Source of the DNA: Niabella beijingensis
GTDB taxonomy: Bacteria > Bacteroidota > Bacteroidia > Chitinophagales > Chitinophagaceae
Reading direction: 5' to 3'
DNA length: 64,000 nucleotides
NCBI RefSeq assembly: GCF_020034665.1
Contig: NZ_JAIQDI010000002.1
Span: 2,685,986 to 2,749,985, forward strand
Shown here: positions 1-8,232 of the stretch, one piece after another
Layout of the letters: the number at the start of each line of letters is the position of its first letter
Position numbering within the stretch: position 1 is the stretch's first letter
Translations under genes and position numbers: made by a program
Notes under the pieces: model-generated
The model's input: only the letters and a program-made list of their open reading frames with translations
Told to the model about the DNA's origin: nothing
The model's database searches: none

Positions 1-934
1 CCTGGTAAGAATCCTTATCAATCCGGATGCGTACTTCATAATTGGTTACATCATTGGTAGTAGTGGTACCTGCAGTGGCGGCCGCTGTTTTTACGCTGCT
101 CGCGATCTTGGTGACGATACCATTGAATTTGCGGCCGGTATAGGCATCCACTTCAACGTCGGCATTATCACCAATATTCACCTTTACAATATCATTCTCC
201 CCTACATTCACCCGTACTTCCATAGTATTCATATCCGCCACCGTCATCATTTCGGTACCTGCCATCTGGGCGGTTCCCACAACCCGCTCTCCTTTCTCCA
301 CTTTCAATGAAGAGATCACACCGTTTATGGGTGAAACAATGGTTGCACGTCCCAGCACCTTATTTGCCGCTACCAGCCCGGTTTGTGAAGACCGCACCCC
401 TGCCTGCAGGCTTCGGATGTTCTGAAGCGCCGCATTGTAGTTGGCCCTTGCTGAGGCCAGGTCAGCTTCAAACTGCTCAAATTCTGATTTTGAGATCACC
501 CGGTCGTCAAAGAGTTTCCGGTTCCGGTCGTAAGATTGCTGTGCCTGCTCCATGGTTGCCTTCAGCGCTCCCAGCGCAGCCTCGCTGTTGGCCACATTGG
601 CCTGAGATTGTCCCAGACGGGCAGAGGCCTCATCCCGGTCAAGCGCATAATTATCTGCGTAAACGCGGGCCAGTACCTGCCCTCTTTTTACACTGTCGCC
701 TTCCTGAACCGTCAGTTCGGTTATTTCACCGCTCACATCCGGGCTGATCTTTACTTCATATTCCGGGTAAATCTGTCCGCTGGCCGTCACTGTTTCTGTG
801 ATCGACCGGACGGCCGCCTTTTCGGCAGAAACCTTTACCAGGTTTTTATCCTTATTGGAGAACAGTCCAAACAGCACCAGCAATAGCACAATGCCGCCAA
901 CGATCCATAATATGCGTTTCCATTTCTTTTTCAT
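1..934 (-). CDS. HlyD-family periplasmic adaptor (membrane fusion protein), partial at window edge
   Basis: The minus-strand reading frame opens with ATG at 934 and runs off the left edge, so the C-terminus is missing. Translation begins MKKKWKRILWIVGG and continues into one hydrophobic inner-membrane anchor, about residues 7-24. A lipoyl/barrel-sandwich half follows (VSPDVSGEI-like stretch, then EGDSVKRGQ), then a long helical hairpin rich in Ala, Gln and Glu, then the second half (ATIVSPINGVIS, VEKGERV). This order is typical of adaptors that link an inner-membrane ABC or RND transporter to TolC. The TolC-family gene lies 25 bp upstream on the same strand, so the two are probably one operon. 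The transporter itself would lie left of the window; in Bacteroidota this pairing usually continues with MacB-type ABC genes (inference). Confidence 0.85.
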   Translation of the reverse strand, partial: MKKKWKRILWIVGGIVLLLVLFGLFSNKDKNLVKVSAEKAAVRSITETVTASGQIYPEYEVKISPDVSGEITELTVQEGDSVKRGQVLARVYADNYALDRDEASARLGQSQANVANSEAALGALKATMEQAQQSYDRNRKLFDDRVISKSEFEQFEADLASARANYNAALQNIRSLQAGVRSSQTGLVAANKVLGRATIVSPINGVISSLKVEKGERVVGTAQMAGTEMMTVADMNTMEVRVNVGENDIVKVNIGDNADVEVDAYTGRKFNGIVTKIASSVKTAAATAGTTTTNDVTNYEVRIRIDKDSYQ

Positions 935-959
935 GATCCAAATTTAAACAGGATGTCTG

Positions 960-2393
960 TTAATGATGCAGTTTAATGCCCCGCCCTTTATAAAATTCCA
1001 GCAGTTTCAATTTAAATACATAATCATACTGTGCTGAAAGCATGTTTATTTTTGCCTTGAATAAATTATTCTGGTTCGTGATCAGGTCAATCGGTTTCAG
1101 CAGCCCCACTTCAAACCGTTTTCGGGCGAAATCATACGCCTGTTCCGCCGATACTGCAGCGATCCGGGAGGCATTGTATTTTTCGATGGCTGCCACCGCA
1201 TTCGTATGCGCCTGGTAAATATCCTGTTTCAGCGTTTGTGCATCCTGTTCCTGCAACAGTTCCTGTGATTCCACGTTCAGCTTTGCTTTTTTCCAGTTGG
1301 TGCGCGCCTGGTTGCCGTTAAAGATCGGAATGTTCAGGCCGATGCCCAGGTTCTGACTGAAGTTATTACTCAGCTGGCGGAAGTAGGTATTTTTATTGAA
1401 CCCTGTAGGCACTTTCTCCAGTGTGTTCACTACATAATTAGTGCCGTTTATGTTTACAAACCCAATCGGAACAGCCCCTTCCTGGTAATTGACCGGCAAT
1501 AATTTCTGGGCATTGGAGTACCGCGAATCCAGTCCGCCAAACAGGCTGAACGACGGATACATCCCCGCCTTTGCCACCAGTACGTTTTTGACAGCCGCCT
1601 TTACATTCAGCTCATTGATCTTCTGTTGCGGCAGGTTAATCATCGCCGAGCTGAAGACCAGGGCCGGATCCAGTTCTGCCAGGGGTTCTACCGGTATGCT
1701 GTCTACCGGAGGCGACAGTACATCAAAAGGATCTGCCGCGTCCAGGTTCAGCAGGGCCTGCAGTTGCAGCAGCTTCAGCCGGAAATCCGCCCGGGCGCTG
1801 ATCAGCGTGGCGCTGTCGTTGGCGAGCTGGGTCTGCATCTCTGCCAGGTTCAGTTCCGGAAGCGCGCCGGCCGTTACCTGTTTGTTCACATTATCACGCT
1901 GCTCCCGGCTTTGCTGCACCTGTACGGTTGCCACATTGATCTGCTCCTTTGAAAGCAGTGCCGCCAGGTAGGCATTGGCTACGTTGAGCGCAATATCATT
2001 CCGTGCCTTTTCAAATTTTGCCACGCTGGCCTCATAAGTGAAATTGTTTGCGGCCACCGTATTTCTTTTGCGGAACCAGTTGAACAGGTCAGCATTTACA
2101 TTCAGCGAGTGATTCGCAAACAGGATTTCATTTGTGGTAAACTGGTTTGAGGTAGGGTCGATGGAGCGGCCGAACTGATATCCGAGGCTGTGCTGGGAGT
2201 TGGCAGTCGGAAAGAGAGCGGCCTTGCTTTGGTCCAGTGTCAGTTTATCAATACGCGCCTGCACATCAGTCTGTTTCACGGAAATATTGTGCTCCACTGC
2301 ATATTCCACACATTGCTCCAGGCTCCATTTTTCCTGTGCCTGTGCCGCAAGCGTTACCCAAAAGCCAGTCAATATCAATAAAGCATTCTTCAT
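960..2393 (-). CDS. TolC-family outer membrane efflux protein
   Basis: A 477-residue protein with a Sec signal peptide (MKNALLILTGFWVTLAAQAQ). It has the two-fold repeated helical architecture of TolC channels: periodic Ala/Gln/Asn-rich helices and the usual opening motif WSLEQCVEYAVEHN. The length fits the family (about 420-500). It would form the outer-membrane and periplasmic conduit for the adaptor encoded 25 bp downstream. A possible -7 box (TATTTTTG on the minus strand, 2398-2405) ends 4 bp before the ATG, so either the leader is very short or transcription starts further upstream. The gene is divergent from the cobalamin riboswitch transcript. The substrate cannot be told from the sequence. 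Confidence 0.9.
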   Translation of the reverse strand: MKNALLILTGFWVTLAAQAQEKWSLEQCVEYAVEHNISVKQTDVQARIDKLTLDQSKAALFPTANSQHSLGYQFGRSIDPTSNQFTTNEILFANHSLNVNADLFNWFRKRNTVAANNFTYEASVAKFEKARNDIALNVANAYLAALLSKEQINVATVQVQQSREQRDNVNKQVTAGALPELNLAEMQTQLANDSATLISARADFRLKLLQLQALLNLDAADPFDVLSPPVDSIPVEPLAELDPALVFSSAMINLPQQKINELNVKAAVKNVLVAKAGMYPSFSLFGGLDSRYSNAQKLLPVNYQEGAVPIGFVNINGTNYVVNTLEKVPTGFNKNTYFRQLSNNFSQNLGIGLNIPIFNGNQARTNWKKAKLNVESQELLQEQDAQTLKQDIYQAHTNAVAAIEKYNASRIAAVSAEQAYDFARKRFEVGLLKPIDLITNQNNLFKAKINMLSAQYDYVFKLKLLEFYKGRGIKLHH

Positions 2394-2509
2394 TCAGCAA
2401 AAATAGCGTAAAGCATTCAACAATAGTTAAAACAGCGGCTTCCGGAGGTGTTCTTTCAATGATAAAAGGAATTCAGCCGCTATATGATCAAAAAACATAA
2501 TGGACCCCT

Positions 2510-2517
2510 TAAATTTG
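2510..2517 (+). promoter_or_regulatory. Bacteroidota -7 promoter box for the B12 riboswitch transcript
   Basis: TAAATTTG fits the Bacteroidota -7 consensus TAnnTTTG and lies just before the riboswitch core. No convincing -33 TTTG is visible at the usual distance. The expected transcript would begin near 2523. Confidence 0.45.
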
Positions 2518-2529
2518 CAGCGGATCTGG

Positions 2530-2712
2530 TTTTTCCTCCGGGAAAATGAAAAGGGAAGTCCGGTGCAAGCCCGGCGCTATCCCCGTAGCTGTAAGAGACC
2601 TCCTCCGGCCTCCTTGGGAGCCGAAGGAGTAAAAATTGCCGGCAGCAAACCACTGTAACCCTGTTACGGGAAGGTGCCGGCAAGGTCTTGAGCCAGAAGA
2701 CCTGCCAGGACC
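2530..2712 (+). promoter_or_regulatory. Cobalamin (adenosylcobalamin-type) riboswitch
   Basis: The aptamer is recognised by its conserved elements in order: GGGAAGTCCGGTGCAAGCCC, then CCCCGTAGCTGTAA, then CCACTG, then GGGAAGGTGCCGGC, and the closing B12 box GAGCCAGAAGACCTGCC ending at 2706. It precedes a BtuB-type TonB-dependent receptor and a PP-loop ATPase, so bound cobalamin should switch both off. The last aptamer bases GCCAGGA (2704-2710) are complementary to TCCTGGC (2777-2783), which is followed by GGCCTGTTTTTG; this could be part of the expression platform. Outer boundaries are approximate. Confidence 0.92.
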
Positions 2713-2860
2713 GCGCCGGTGCATTCCGGAAAACAATATTCAGCTTTCGGGAGAAAAGTACAATATTAGCAGTCTTTCCTGGCGGCCTGTTTTTGAGGCG
2801 CTCTGAACATTCTTCTACTATTTTATTTCCACCGGGAGCCGTCACCTAAAATCTTAAACA

Positions 2861-4795
2861 ATGAACAAAAAGGTTTTGATGATGGCTGCTGTTTTTTACA
2901 GCGGTCTGTTACTGGCACAGGATCAGCAAACAACAAATCTCGACGAAGTATCTGTTACTGCTGCAAAAACACCATTAAAACAAAACCAAACAGGCAAGGT
3001 TGTAACCATTATTGACCAGGCAACTTTGCAACGAAACCTGGACAAGTCCTTGACTGAAATCCTCAACACGCAAAGTGCAATTTTTACCGCAGGAGCAAAT
3101 AATGCCCTGGGGAGCAATCAGGAACTTTATTTCAGGGGAAGCGCTACAGGCAATACCTTGATTTTAATAGACGGCACTCCGATCAATGACCCTTCGCAGA
3201 ACAGCAGTGCCCCTATTGACATCAATAACATCAATGTCGGGCAAATTGAACGGATCGAGATCCTTAAAGGCTCGCAGAGTACACTATGGGGAAGCAATGC
3301 GATGGCGGGTGTAATCAATATTGTTACAAAAAAAGGAGGAACCAAAAAGATAGCGCCCAATGCGCACCTGAGCTATGGTTCTTATCAAACATTTAAAGGC
3401 AATATCGGTGTGAGGGGAGCCATTAACCGCTTCGACTATAATATTGCGTATAACCAGATCAATAGCAACGGTTTTTCTGCGGCCTACGACAGCACCAAGA
3501 GTAACAATTTTGACAAAGACGGGTTCAAACAAAATAATGTCCAGGCCAATCTCGGTTATAAAATATCAGACCGGTTTTCTGCCGCCTACATGGGAATGTT
3601 CAGTAAATATAAAGCCGACGGCGATGCCGGAGCTTTTACCGACGACAGAGATTATACCATTAACAGCAGGAACCTGATCAATACATTAAAACTAAATTAT
3701 AAAGGTGCCAAAACAGCCATCACACTTTCCCAAAGCATAATCAGCAGTCAAAGAGAATACAGTGACGACAGTATCCATATTGGAGGATATGCCAAATGGT
3801 CGCATGGTTTGTACGATGGCCGCTCCTATATTACCGACCTTTTTGGCAACTACTATTTTAGTAATCATGCATCGCTTCTAGCCGGGCTGCAATATTCAGC
3901 AATAAATACCGACCAGCAATATAAGAGCATTTCTTCTCTGGGCATTTATGAAACGCCCCTCGGCAGGGATTCCGCGAAGTTTAATAATTTTGCAGGATAT
4001 ATTTCCTTTTTATTGCTGGACCTGAAAGGGTTCAATAATGAACTGGGAGTCAGGATCAACAACAACAGTAAATACGGATCTAACGCCACGTTCTCCTTCA
4101 ACCCTTCTTACAATGTAAGTAATAGTACCAAAATTTTTGTAAACATATCAAGCGGCTTTCGAGAGCCCTCACTATACCAGTTATATGGAGAATACCGCAA
4201 TAGAAAAACCGAGTTAAAGCCGGAGAAGAGTATGAATTATGAAGCTGGTGTGCAAACAAATTTTGATGAAGGCAAAAGCTGGTTCCGTCTGGTAGGCTTC
4301 AAAAGGGATATTAAAGACTTAATTATTTATTATACTGATGCCTCGACCTTTGAAAGCTATTATATGAATCAGAATGAACAGCATGATTATGGGTTTGAAA
4401 TGGAAAGTTCCATTGCTATGGGGAAAACAGGAAGTTTTTCAAACAATCTGAGTTACGTGGATGGACAGGGGAAAAACAGCTCAGGCACTATCAACAACCT
4501 ATATCGTCGCCCTAATTTCATCTTCAATAGCAGTCTGGTACTAACACCTGTTAAAAAGCTAACCCTCAATCCTAACTTCCGTTTTGTGGGTAACCGTCTT
4601 AAAGGAGAATTTGATGCCGGTGCACCGGTACTTCCGCATTATTACACGGTGGACTTCTACGCATCATATGCCTTCACACCTCAGATTAAAATCTATACCG
4701 ATTTCAGAAACCTGACCGACCAGGTCTATTTTGATACCCCGGGGTACAATACCAGGGGATTTAATTTTATGGGAGGGCTTATGATTGATTTATAG
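2861..4795 (+). CDS. btuB: TonB-dependent outer membrane receptor, probable cobalamin/cobamide transporter (BtuB-like)
   Basis: A 644-residue protein with signal peptide MNKKVLMMAAVFYSGLLLAQ. A short TonB-box-like region (LDEVSVTA) is followed by a plug domain (about residues 35-155, with the VERIEILKG-type motif seen here as IERIEILKGSQSTLWGSNA) and a 22-strand-type barrel to the C-terminus. The length matches BtuB-class receptors. Its specificity is inferred from the cobalamin riboswitch 150 bp upstream. It imports corrinoids across the outer membrane using TonB-ExbBD energy. The next gene starts 5 bp after the stop, so they are co-transcribed. The start ATG at 2861 gives a clean signal peptide. 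Confidence 0.88.
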   Translation: MNKKVLMMAAVFYSGLLLAQDQQTTNLDEVSVTAAKTPLKQNQTGKVVTIIDQATLQRNLDKSLTEILNTQSAIFTAGANNALGSNQELYFRGSATGNTLILIDGTPINDPSQNSSAPIDINNINVGQIERIEILKGSQSTLWGSNAMAGVINIVTKKGGTKKIAPNAHLSYGSYQTFKGNIGVRGAINRFDYNIAYNQINSNGFSAAYDSTKSNNFDKDGFKQNNVQANLGYKISDRFSAAYMGMFSKYKADGDAGAFTDDRDYTINSRNLINTLKLNYKGAKTAITLSQSIISSQREYSDDSIHIGGYAKWSHGLYDGRSYITDLFGNYYFSNHASLLAGLQYSAINTDQQYKSISSLGIYETPLGRDSAKFNNFAGYISFLLLDLKGFNNELGVRINNNSKYGSNATFSFNPSYNVSNSTKIFVNISSGFREPSLYQLYGEYRNRKTELKPEKSMNYEAGVQTNFDEGKSWFRLVGFKRDIKDLIIYYTDASTFESYYMNQNEQHDYGFEMESSIAMGKTGSFSNNLSYVDGQGKNSSGTINNLYRRPNFIFNSSLVLTPVKKLTLNPNFRFVGNRLKGEFDAGAPVLPHYYTVDFYASYAFTPQIKIYTDFRNLTDQVYFDTPGYNTRGFNFMGGLMIDL

Positions 4796-4800
4796 AAGCA

Positions 4801-5499
4801 GTGACAGGAAAGATCCCCATAATACTCAGCTGGAGCGGCGGCAAGGATGCTGCGTTTTGTTTGTACCGTTTGTTGCAGGAAGGCCGGTATGAGGTCCGGT
4901 ACCTGTTAACCACATTTAATGATGCCCGTCGCTCTTCGATGCATGAAATACCGGAAAGCCTGATCGCCGCACAGGCGGAAAGTACCGGCATTCCTTTGCT
5001 CCCGGTTCGCCTGCCACCGGGCGAAGCACAGGGCTATGAAACAGCCATGCAACAGGCCATGGGCGAGGCAAAAACCGAAGGTATCTTTACCATTGCCTTT
5101 GGCGATATATTCCTGGAAGATCTGCGCTCTTACCGCGAGCAGCAGTTACAGCATGCAGGAATGCAGGCTGTTTTCCCCCTATGGCAGATCGGTACGGCGA
5201 TCTATCTGCACCGTTTTTTTGAATCCGGATTTAAGGCAGTGATCTGCTGCATCAATGAATCGATGCTCGATGCCGCCTATTGTGGCCGGCTGCTTGATCC
5301 GGCGCTTATCAGCGGTTTTCCCGCAACGGCAGATCCCTGCGGGGAGAACGGCGAGTACCATAGTTTTTGTTTTGACGGGCCGGTCTTTACCCGCCCTGTG
5401 GCTTACAAGAGCGCCGGTTTTTTTACCAGTCATTTTCCCGCCCCGGATGATGCAGGCAGGCAGGTAGCATTCCGGCACCTTTGTTTAAAGAATCCGTGA
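4801..5499 (+). CDS. PP-loop ATPase of the Dph6/MJ0570 family (B12-regulated)
   Basis: A 232-residue protein starting at GTG 4801. The N-terminal PP-loop SGGKDA (residues 12-17) binds ATP for AMP transfer, and the C-terminal family signature GENGEYHSFCFDGP is present. Automated pipelines call this family 'diphthine--ammonia ligase', the eukaryotic/archaeal enzyme that amidates diphthine on EF2. Bacteria do not make diphthamide, so that name is probably wrong here. The gene sits 5 bp behind the BtuB-like receptor under one cobalamin riboswitch, which points to an amidation step in corrinoid salvage (inference). It is not itself a transporter: there are no membrane segments or signal peptide. 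Confidence 0.8.
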   Translation: MTGKIPIILSWSGGKDAAFCLYRLLQEGRYEVRYLLTTFNDARRSSMHEIPESLIAAQAESTGIPLLPVRLPPGEAQGYETAMQQAMGEAKTEGIFTIAFGDIFLEDLRSYREQQLQHAGMQAVFPLWQIGTAIYLHRFFESGFKAVICCINESMLDAAYCGRLLDPALISGFPATADPCGENGEYHSFCFDGPVFTRPVAYKSAGFFTSHFPAPDDAGRQVAFRHLCLKNP

Positions 5500-5528
5500 G
5501 CCAGGAATGGTTTTATGCGGCCAACAAT

Positions 5529-5536
5529 TACCTTTG
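5529..5536 (+). promoter_or_regulatory. -7 promoter box upstream of the MarC gene
   Basis: TACCTTTG fits TAnnTTTG and ends 15 bp before ATG 5552. It supports that start over the earlier in-frame GTG-like position at 5507. The -33 element is weak. Confidence 0.4.
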
Positions 5537-5551
5537 CAGGAAAAGAAGGGC

Positions 5552-6142
5552 ATGGACTCCGTAAACTACAAGGCCATATTGACCGTAACTTTTACACTTT
5601 TTGCCATTATTGATATTATCGGCTCCATTCCCATCCTGATCTCCATGAAGAATAAGATCGGTGGCATCCGGGAATTCAAAGTCACTCTTATTGCCGGATC
5701 GCTGATGATCCTCTTCCTGTTCCTGGGAGAACCTATTCTGAATGTACTCGGACTGGACGTAAAGTCCTTTGCCGTTGCCGGCTCCATCGTCATTTTCATC
5801 CTTGGCATGGAAATGGTGCTGGGTGTTGAATTCTTTAAATCGGACGGTGACGTAAAGGCCTCCACTCTCGTTCCGCTTGCTTTTCCGCTGATCGCCGGTT
5901 CGGGAACACTCACTACCATCATGTCCTTAAAGGCGAATTATAAGGAGGTCACCATATTAATTGCCATCCTTTTGAACCTGCTGATCATCTATATCGTATT
6001 AAAATCCCTCACGCGTATTGCAAAACTGCTGGGACCGAGCGGATTAATCGCCATCAGAAAGTTTTTTGGCGTAATTTTGCTGGCTATCGCCATAAAAATA
6101 TTTGCCTCCAATGCGGCGGGTTTATTCCAACACCTGCAATAA
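5552..6142 (+). CDS. MarC family integral membrane protein
   Basis: From ATG 5552 the product is 196 residues with about six hydrophobic segments. The first runs through ILTVTFTLFAIIDIIGSIPI and carries the family's conserved DxxGxxP pattern; a matching half-repeat (VPLAFPLIAGSGTLTTI) follows. MarC/YhcE proteins are inner-membrane proteins of unknown activity; an early link to multiple antibiotic resistance in E. coli was later withdrawn. The start at 5552 is preferred because AGGAAAAG lies just upstream and a -7 box ends at 5536. The gene is followed by tRNA-Arg on the same strand, which has its own promoter. Confidence 0.85.
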   Translation: MDSVNYKAILTVTFTLFAIIDIIGSIPILISMKNKIGGIREFKVTLIAGSLMILFLFLGEPILNVLGLDVKSFAVAGSIVIFILGMEMVLGVEFFKSDGDVKASTLVPLAFPLIAGSGTLTTIMSLKANYKEVTILIAILLNLLIIYIVLKSLTRIAKLLGPSGLIAIRKFFGVILLAIAIKIFASNAAGLFQHLQ

Positions 6143-6168
6143 ATTGCCGTAATTGAAATAAAGTTCTT

Positions 6169-6176
6169 TATATTTG
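6169..6176 (+). promoter_or_regulatory. Promoter of tRNA-Arg (-7 box)
   Basis: TATATTTG matches TAnnTTTG; a TTG at 6144-6146 lies 22 bp upstream as a possible -33 element. Transcription would begin near 6182, about 35 bp before the tRNA. Confidence 0.45.
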
Positions 6177-6216
6177 CCCGCCGGCAGAAAAACCGGCAGC
6201 AGTTCTTTAACACAAC

Positions 6217-6288
6217 GGCCTCGTAGTACAATGGATAGTATAAGAGTTTCCGAAGCTCCAGATACAGGTTCGATTCCTGTCGAGGCTA
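6217..6288 (+). tRNA. tRNA-Arg(CCG)
   Basis: The cloverleaf can be folded by eye. The acceptor is GGCCTCG with CGAGGCT (first pair G-U). The D arm is GTAC/GTAT. The anticodon arm has loop TTCCGAA, so the anticodon is CCG (reads the Arg codon CGG). The T arm is ACAGG-TTCGATT-CCTGT and the discriminator is A at 6288. CCA is not encoded. The top pair of the anticodon stem (A27-C43) is mismatched. A strong terminator follows at once. Confidence 0.93.
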
Positions 6289-6291
6289 CTA

Positions 6292-6328
6292 AAAAGGCAC
6301 TGTGAAAAATTTCACAGTGCCTTTTTTT
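6292..6328 (+). terminator. Intrinsic terminator after tRNA-Arg
   Basis: A near-perfect inverted repeat (AAGGCACTGTGAAA paired with TTCACAGTGCCTT) is followed by a run of T. It ends the tRNA-Arg transcript; with A residues on the left flank it could also work in the other direction. Confidence 0.85.
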
Positions 6329-6421
6329 ATACCAGCCCCGCTATTCCTGCTCCACAGGATCTTATTGTCATTTTCAATCATTCAATGGCCCTCCGGCCAT
6401 CAAACTGTTGCCGGGTGCTTT

Positions 6422-6694
6422 CTAAAGGTTTAAAATATGCAGCACTCCTGTGAGGCAGCAATTATCCTTTTGAGGAGTTTCGGCAATAGCCGTTGCCAGC
6501 TCCACATAATACCCTGCCGTTTCGATGGCGGCCACAATGTGATCTTTAAGCTCCCATGATTCCACGGACACGACCACCAGGCCTGCTGTAATGTTCTCTA
6601 CGCCGACCCCCGGAATGGTTCTGATTGCGTTAAAGACTTTTGTCTGGCAATGCGTGCGCTGCATTGCCGGTACTTTGACGGTTAGATGTTTCAT
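6422..6694 (-). CDS. Small HMA-like (heavy-metal-associated fold) protein with an altered metal site
   Basis: With ATG at 6694 the protein is 90 residues. It starts MKHLTVKVPAMQRTHCQ and shows the beta-alpha-beta-beta-alpha-beta rhythm of an HMA/CopZ domain (IRTIPGVGVENI, then AGLVVVSVE, then VAAIETAGYYVEL). In metal-binding relatives the loop is MxCxxC. Here it is M11-Q-R-T-H-C16, so the first Cys is Arg and only Cys16 remains; His15 is adjacent. Two more Cys lie near the C-terminus (DNCCLT). It is on the same strand as the RND/MFS operon, 95 bp downstream of the MFS gene, and the regulator of that region also carries an HMA-like domain. It may be a metal chaperone with an altered site or a domain that no longer binds metal. 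Confidence 0.7.
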   Translation of the reverse strand: MKHLTVKVPAMQRTHCQTKVFNAIRTIPGVGVENITAGLVVVSVESWELKDHIVAAIETAGYYVELATAIAETPQKDNCCLTGVLHILNL

Positions 6695-6789
6695 TGTAAT
6701 TGATTTTGATATTTGACAGCGGATGCAACCCCGGGATGCAGCCATCTGAATATGATTTTCTTCGAATCTTCCTGTTTATTGCCTCCAGG

Positions 6790-8211
6790 TCACCGGGCTT
6801 TTTTTATTCCGGAAGCAGCAACGAATGCCCCGATCAGGCTTATCACTGCCGCTACAAGAAATGCTTTTTGAAAACCTCCGTTCAGCGCGTTGGTGTCCGT
6901 ATGCCCTGCATGCGTTAACCGCGCCGTGGTTGCAGATGATACAGCCACAATGATGGCAAGCCCCAGAGCCGACCCGATCTGATAGCTGGTATTTACAAGA
7001 CCTGAAGCGAGTCCGGATTCTTCCGGCTTTACTCCGGAAATGGAAGCAACCGTTCCGGGTATATATGCCAGCGACATCCCGATGGCACCCAGTAGGGAAG
7101 CAGGAAGCACATGAACGAGGAAACTGCCTCCTACAGGAGCGGTGCTGAAAAGAAATAAAGACATGCTTAATGCCAGCAAACCTGCTACCAGGTTGGCTTT
7201 GATACCGAATTTACTCATCAGCCTGCTGGTGATCACCATCATAAAAAGCATGATCGTAACCGTCATTGGCAGTAAGGCCAGACCGCTGTAGAAAGCTTCA
7301 AAATTGAGGATCTGCTGCAGATAAAGGTTTAAGAAAAACCATAACGGTATCCAGGCTGCCGCCATCAGGGCCATCACTCCGTTCCCGGCGGAAAGGTTAA
7401 ATGCCCGGAAAACGGACAGGGGCATAATGGGATCTTTTTTGCTTTTCTGTAAAAGAATAAAAGCGAGAAGCAATACAACTGAAAACAGAAGCATTCCCCA
7501 GGTCTGTACCGATTGCCAGCCGTTGCTTTCGGCCGCCACAATGGCATATACCATAACAACAAATGCCGCTGTTCCCAGGATGGCACCGCCGAAGTCGATA
7601 CGTCCCTTTCTGTTAATGCCCCTTAGTAAAAGTGAGGGGCTCAGGAAAAGCACGATCAGGCCGATGGGAATATTTATAAGAAATACCCAGTGCCAGGAGA
7701 GCCATTGTGTGATCGCCCCGCCCAGGAATACGCCGGCAGAACCGCCGGCCGCGGCGGACGCGCCCCAAAAGCCTAAAGCTTTATTCAGTTCTTTCGGATC
7801 TGTAAATTTGCTTAACAGCAATGCAAGGGCAGAAGGGGCGATCAGCGCCGACCCCAATCCCTGCAACGCCCTTCCGATGTTCAGTATCGCTTCAGACCAT
7901 GCCGTTCCTGCTAACAGGGAAGCCGCGGTCAGTATGCCGAACCCCCACATAAATATCTTCCGGGCACCAAAAAGATCAGAAAGCCGTCCGCCTAAAAGCA
8001 GAAAACCACCAAGTACAATAACATAAGCATTGAAGATCCATTGCAACCCCGATTGCGAATACCCCAGATCCGTTTTAATTGCCGGAAGAGCGACTCCGAT
8101 AATAGAAGTATCCATAATGACAATAAACTCTGCTGTGCATAAAAGGAATAATGCTGCCCAGCGTTTGTTATAAGGCGCCGACTGTACTGTTTGTGTTGTT
8201 TGTGAAAGCAT
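6790..8211 (-). CDS. MFS transporter, DHA2-type (14-TM drug:H+ antiporter family)
   Basis: A 473-residue polytopic protein. It has the motif A region GGRLSDLFGARKIF after TM2, the long N-terminal block LFLLCTAEFIVIMDTSIIG typical of QacA/EmrB-like pumps, and about 14 hydrophobic segments. It should export hydrophobic or cationic drugs using the proton gradient. It is the last gene of a four-gene operon (adaptor, RND, TolC, MFS), starting 21 bp after the TolC gene stops. An MFS pump joined to a complete RND system is unusual and suggests one regulator controls two independent export routes. Confidence 0.9.
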   Translation of the reverse strand: MLSQTTQTVQSAPYNKRWAALFLLCTAEFIVIMDTSIIGVALPAIKTDLGYSQSGLQWIFNAYVIVLGGFLLLGGRLSDLFGARKIFMWGFGILTAASLLAGTAWSEAILNIGRALQGLGSALIAPSALALLLSKFTDPKELNKALGFWGASAAAGGSAGVFLGGAITQWLSWHWVFLINIPIGLIVLFLSPSLLLRGINRKGRIDFGGAILGTAAFVVMVYAIVAAESNGWQSVQTWGMLLFSVVLLLAFILLQKSKKDPIMPLSVFRAFNLSAGNGVMALMAAAWIPLWFFLNLYLQQILNFEAFYSGLALLPMTVTIMLFMMVITSRLMSKFGIKANLVAGLLALSMSLFLFSTAPVGGSFLVHVLPASLLGAIGMSLAYIPGTVASISGVKPEESGLASGLVNTSYQIGSALGLAIIVAVSSATTARLTHAGHTDTNALNGGFQKAFLVAAVISLIGAFVAASGIKKAR

Positions 8212-8232
8212 AATAAAAAATAGATGAATGAA

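Noticed and set aside
307..886. Plus-strand open frames at 307-747 and 536-886
   Set aside because: They run opposite to the clear HlyD adaptor frame; composition (Pro, Arg, His) is that of an antisense shadow.
2480..2845. Minus-strand open frames across the riboswitch region
   Set aside because: They overlap the conserved cobalamin aptamer, which explains the sequence, and their residues resemble no protein.
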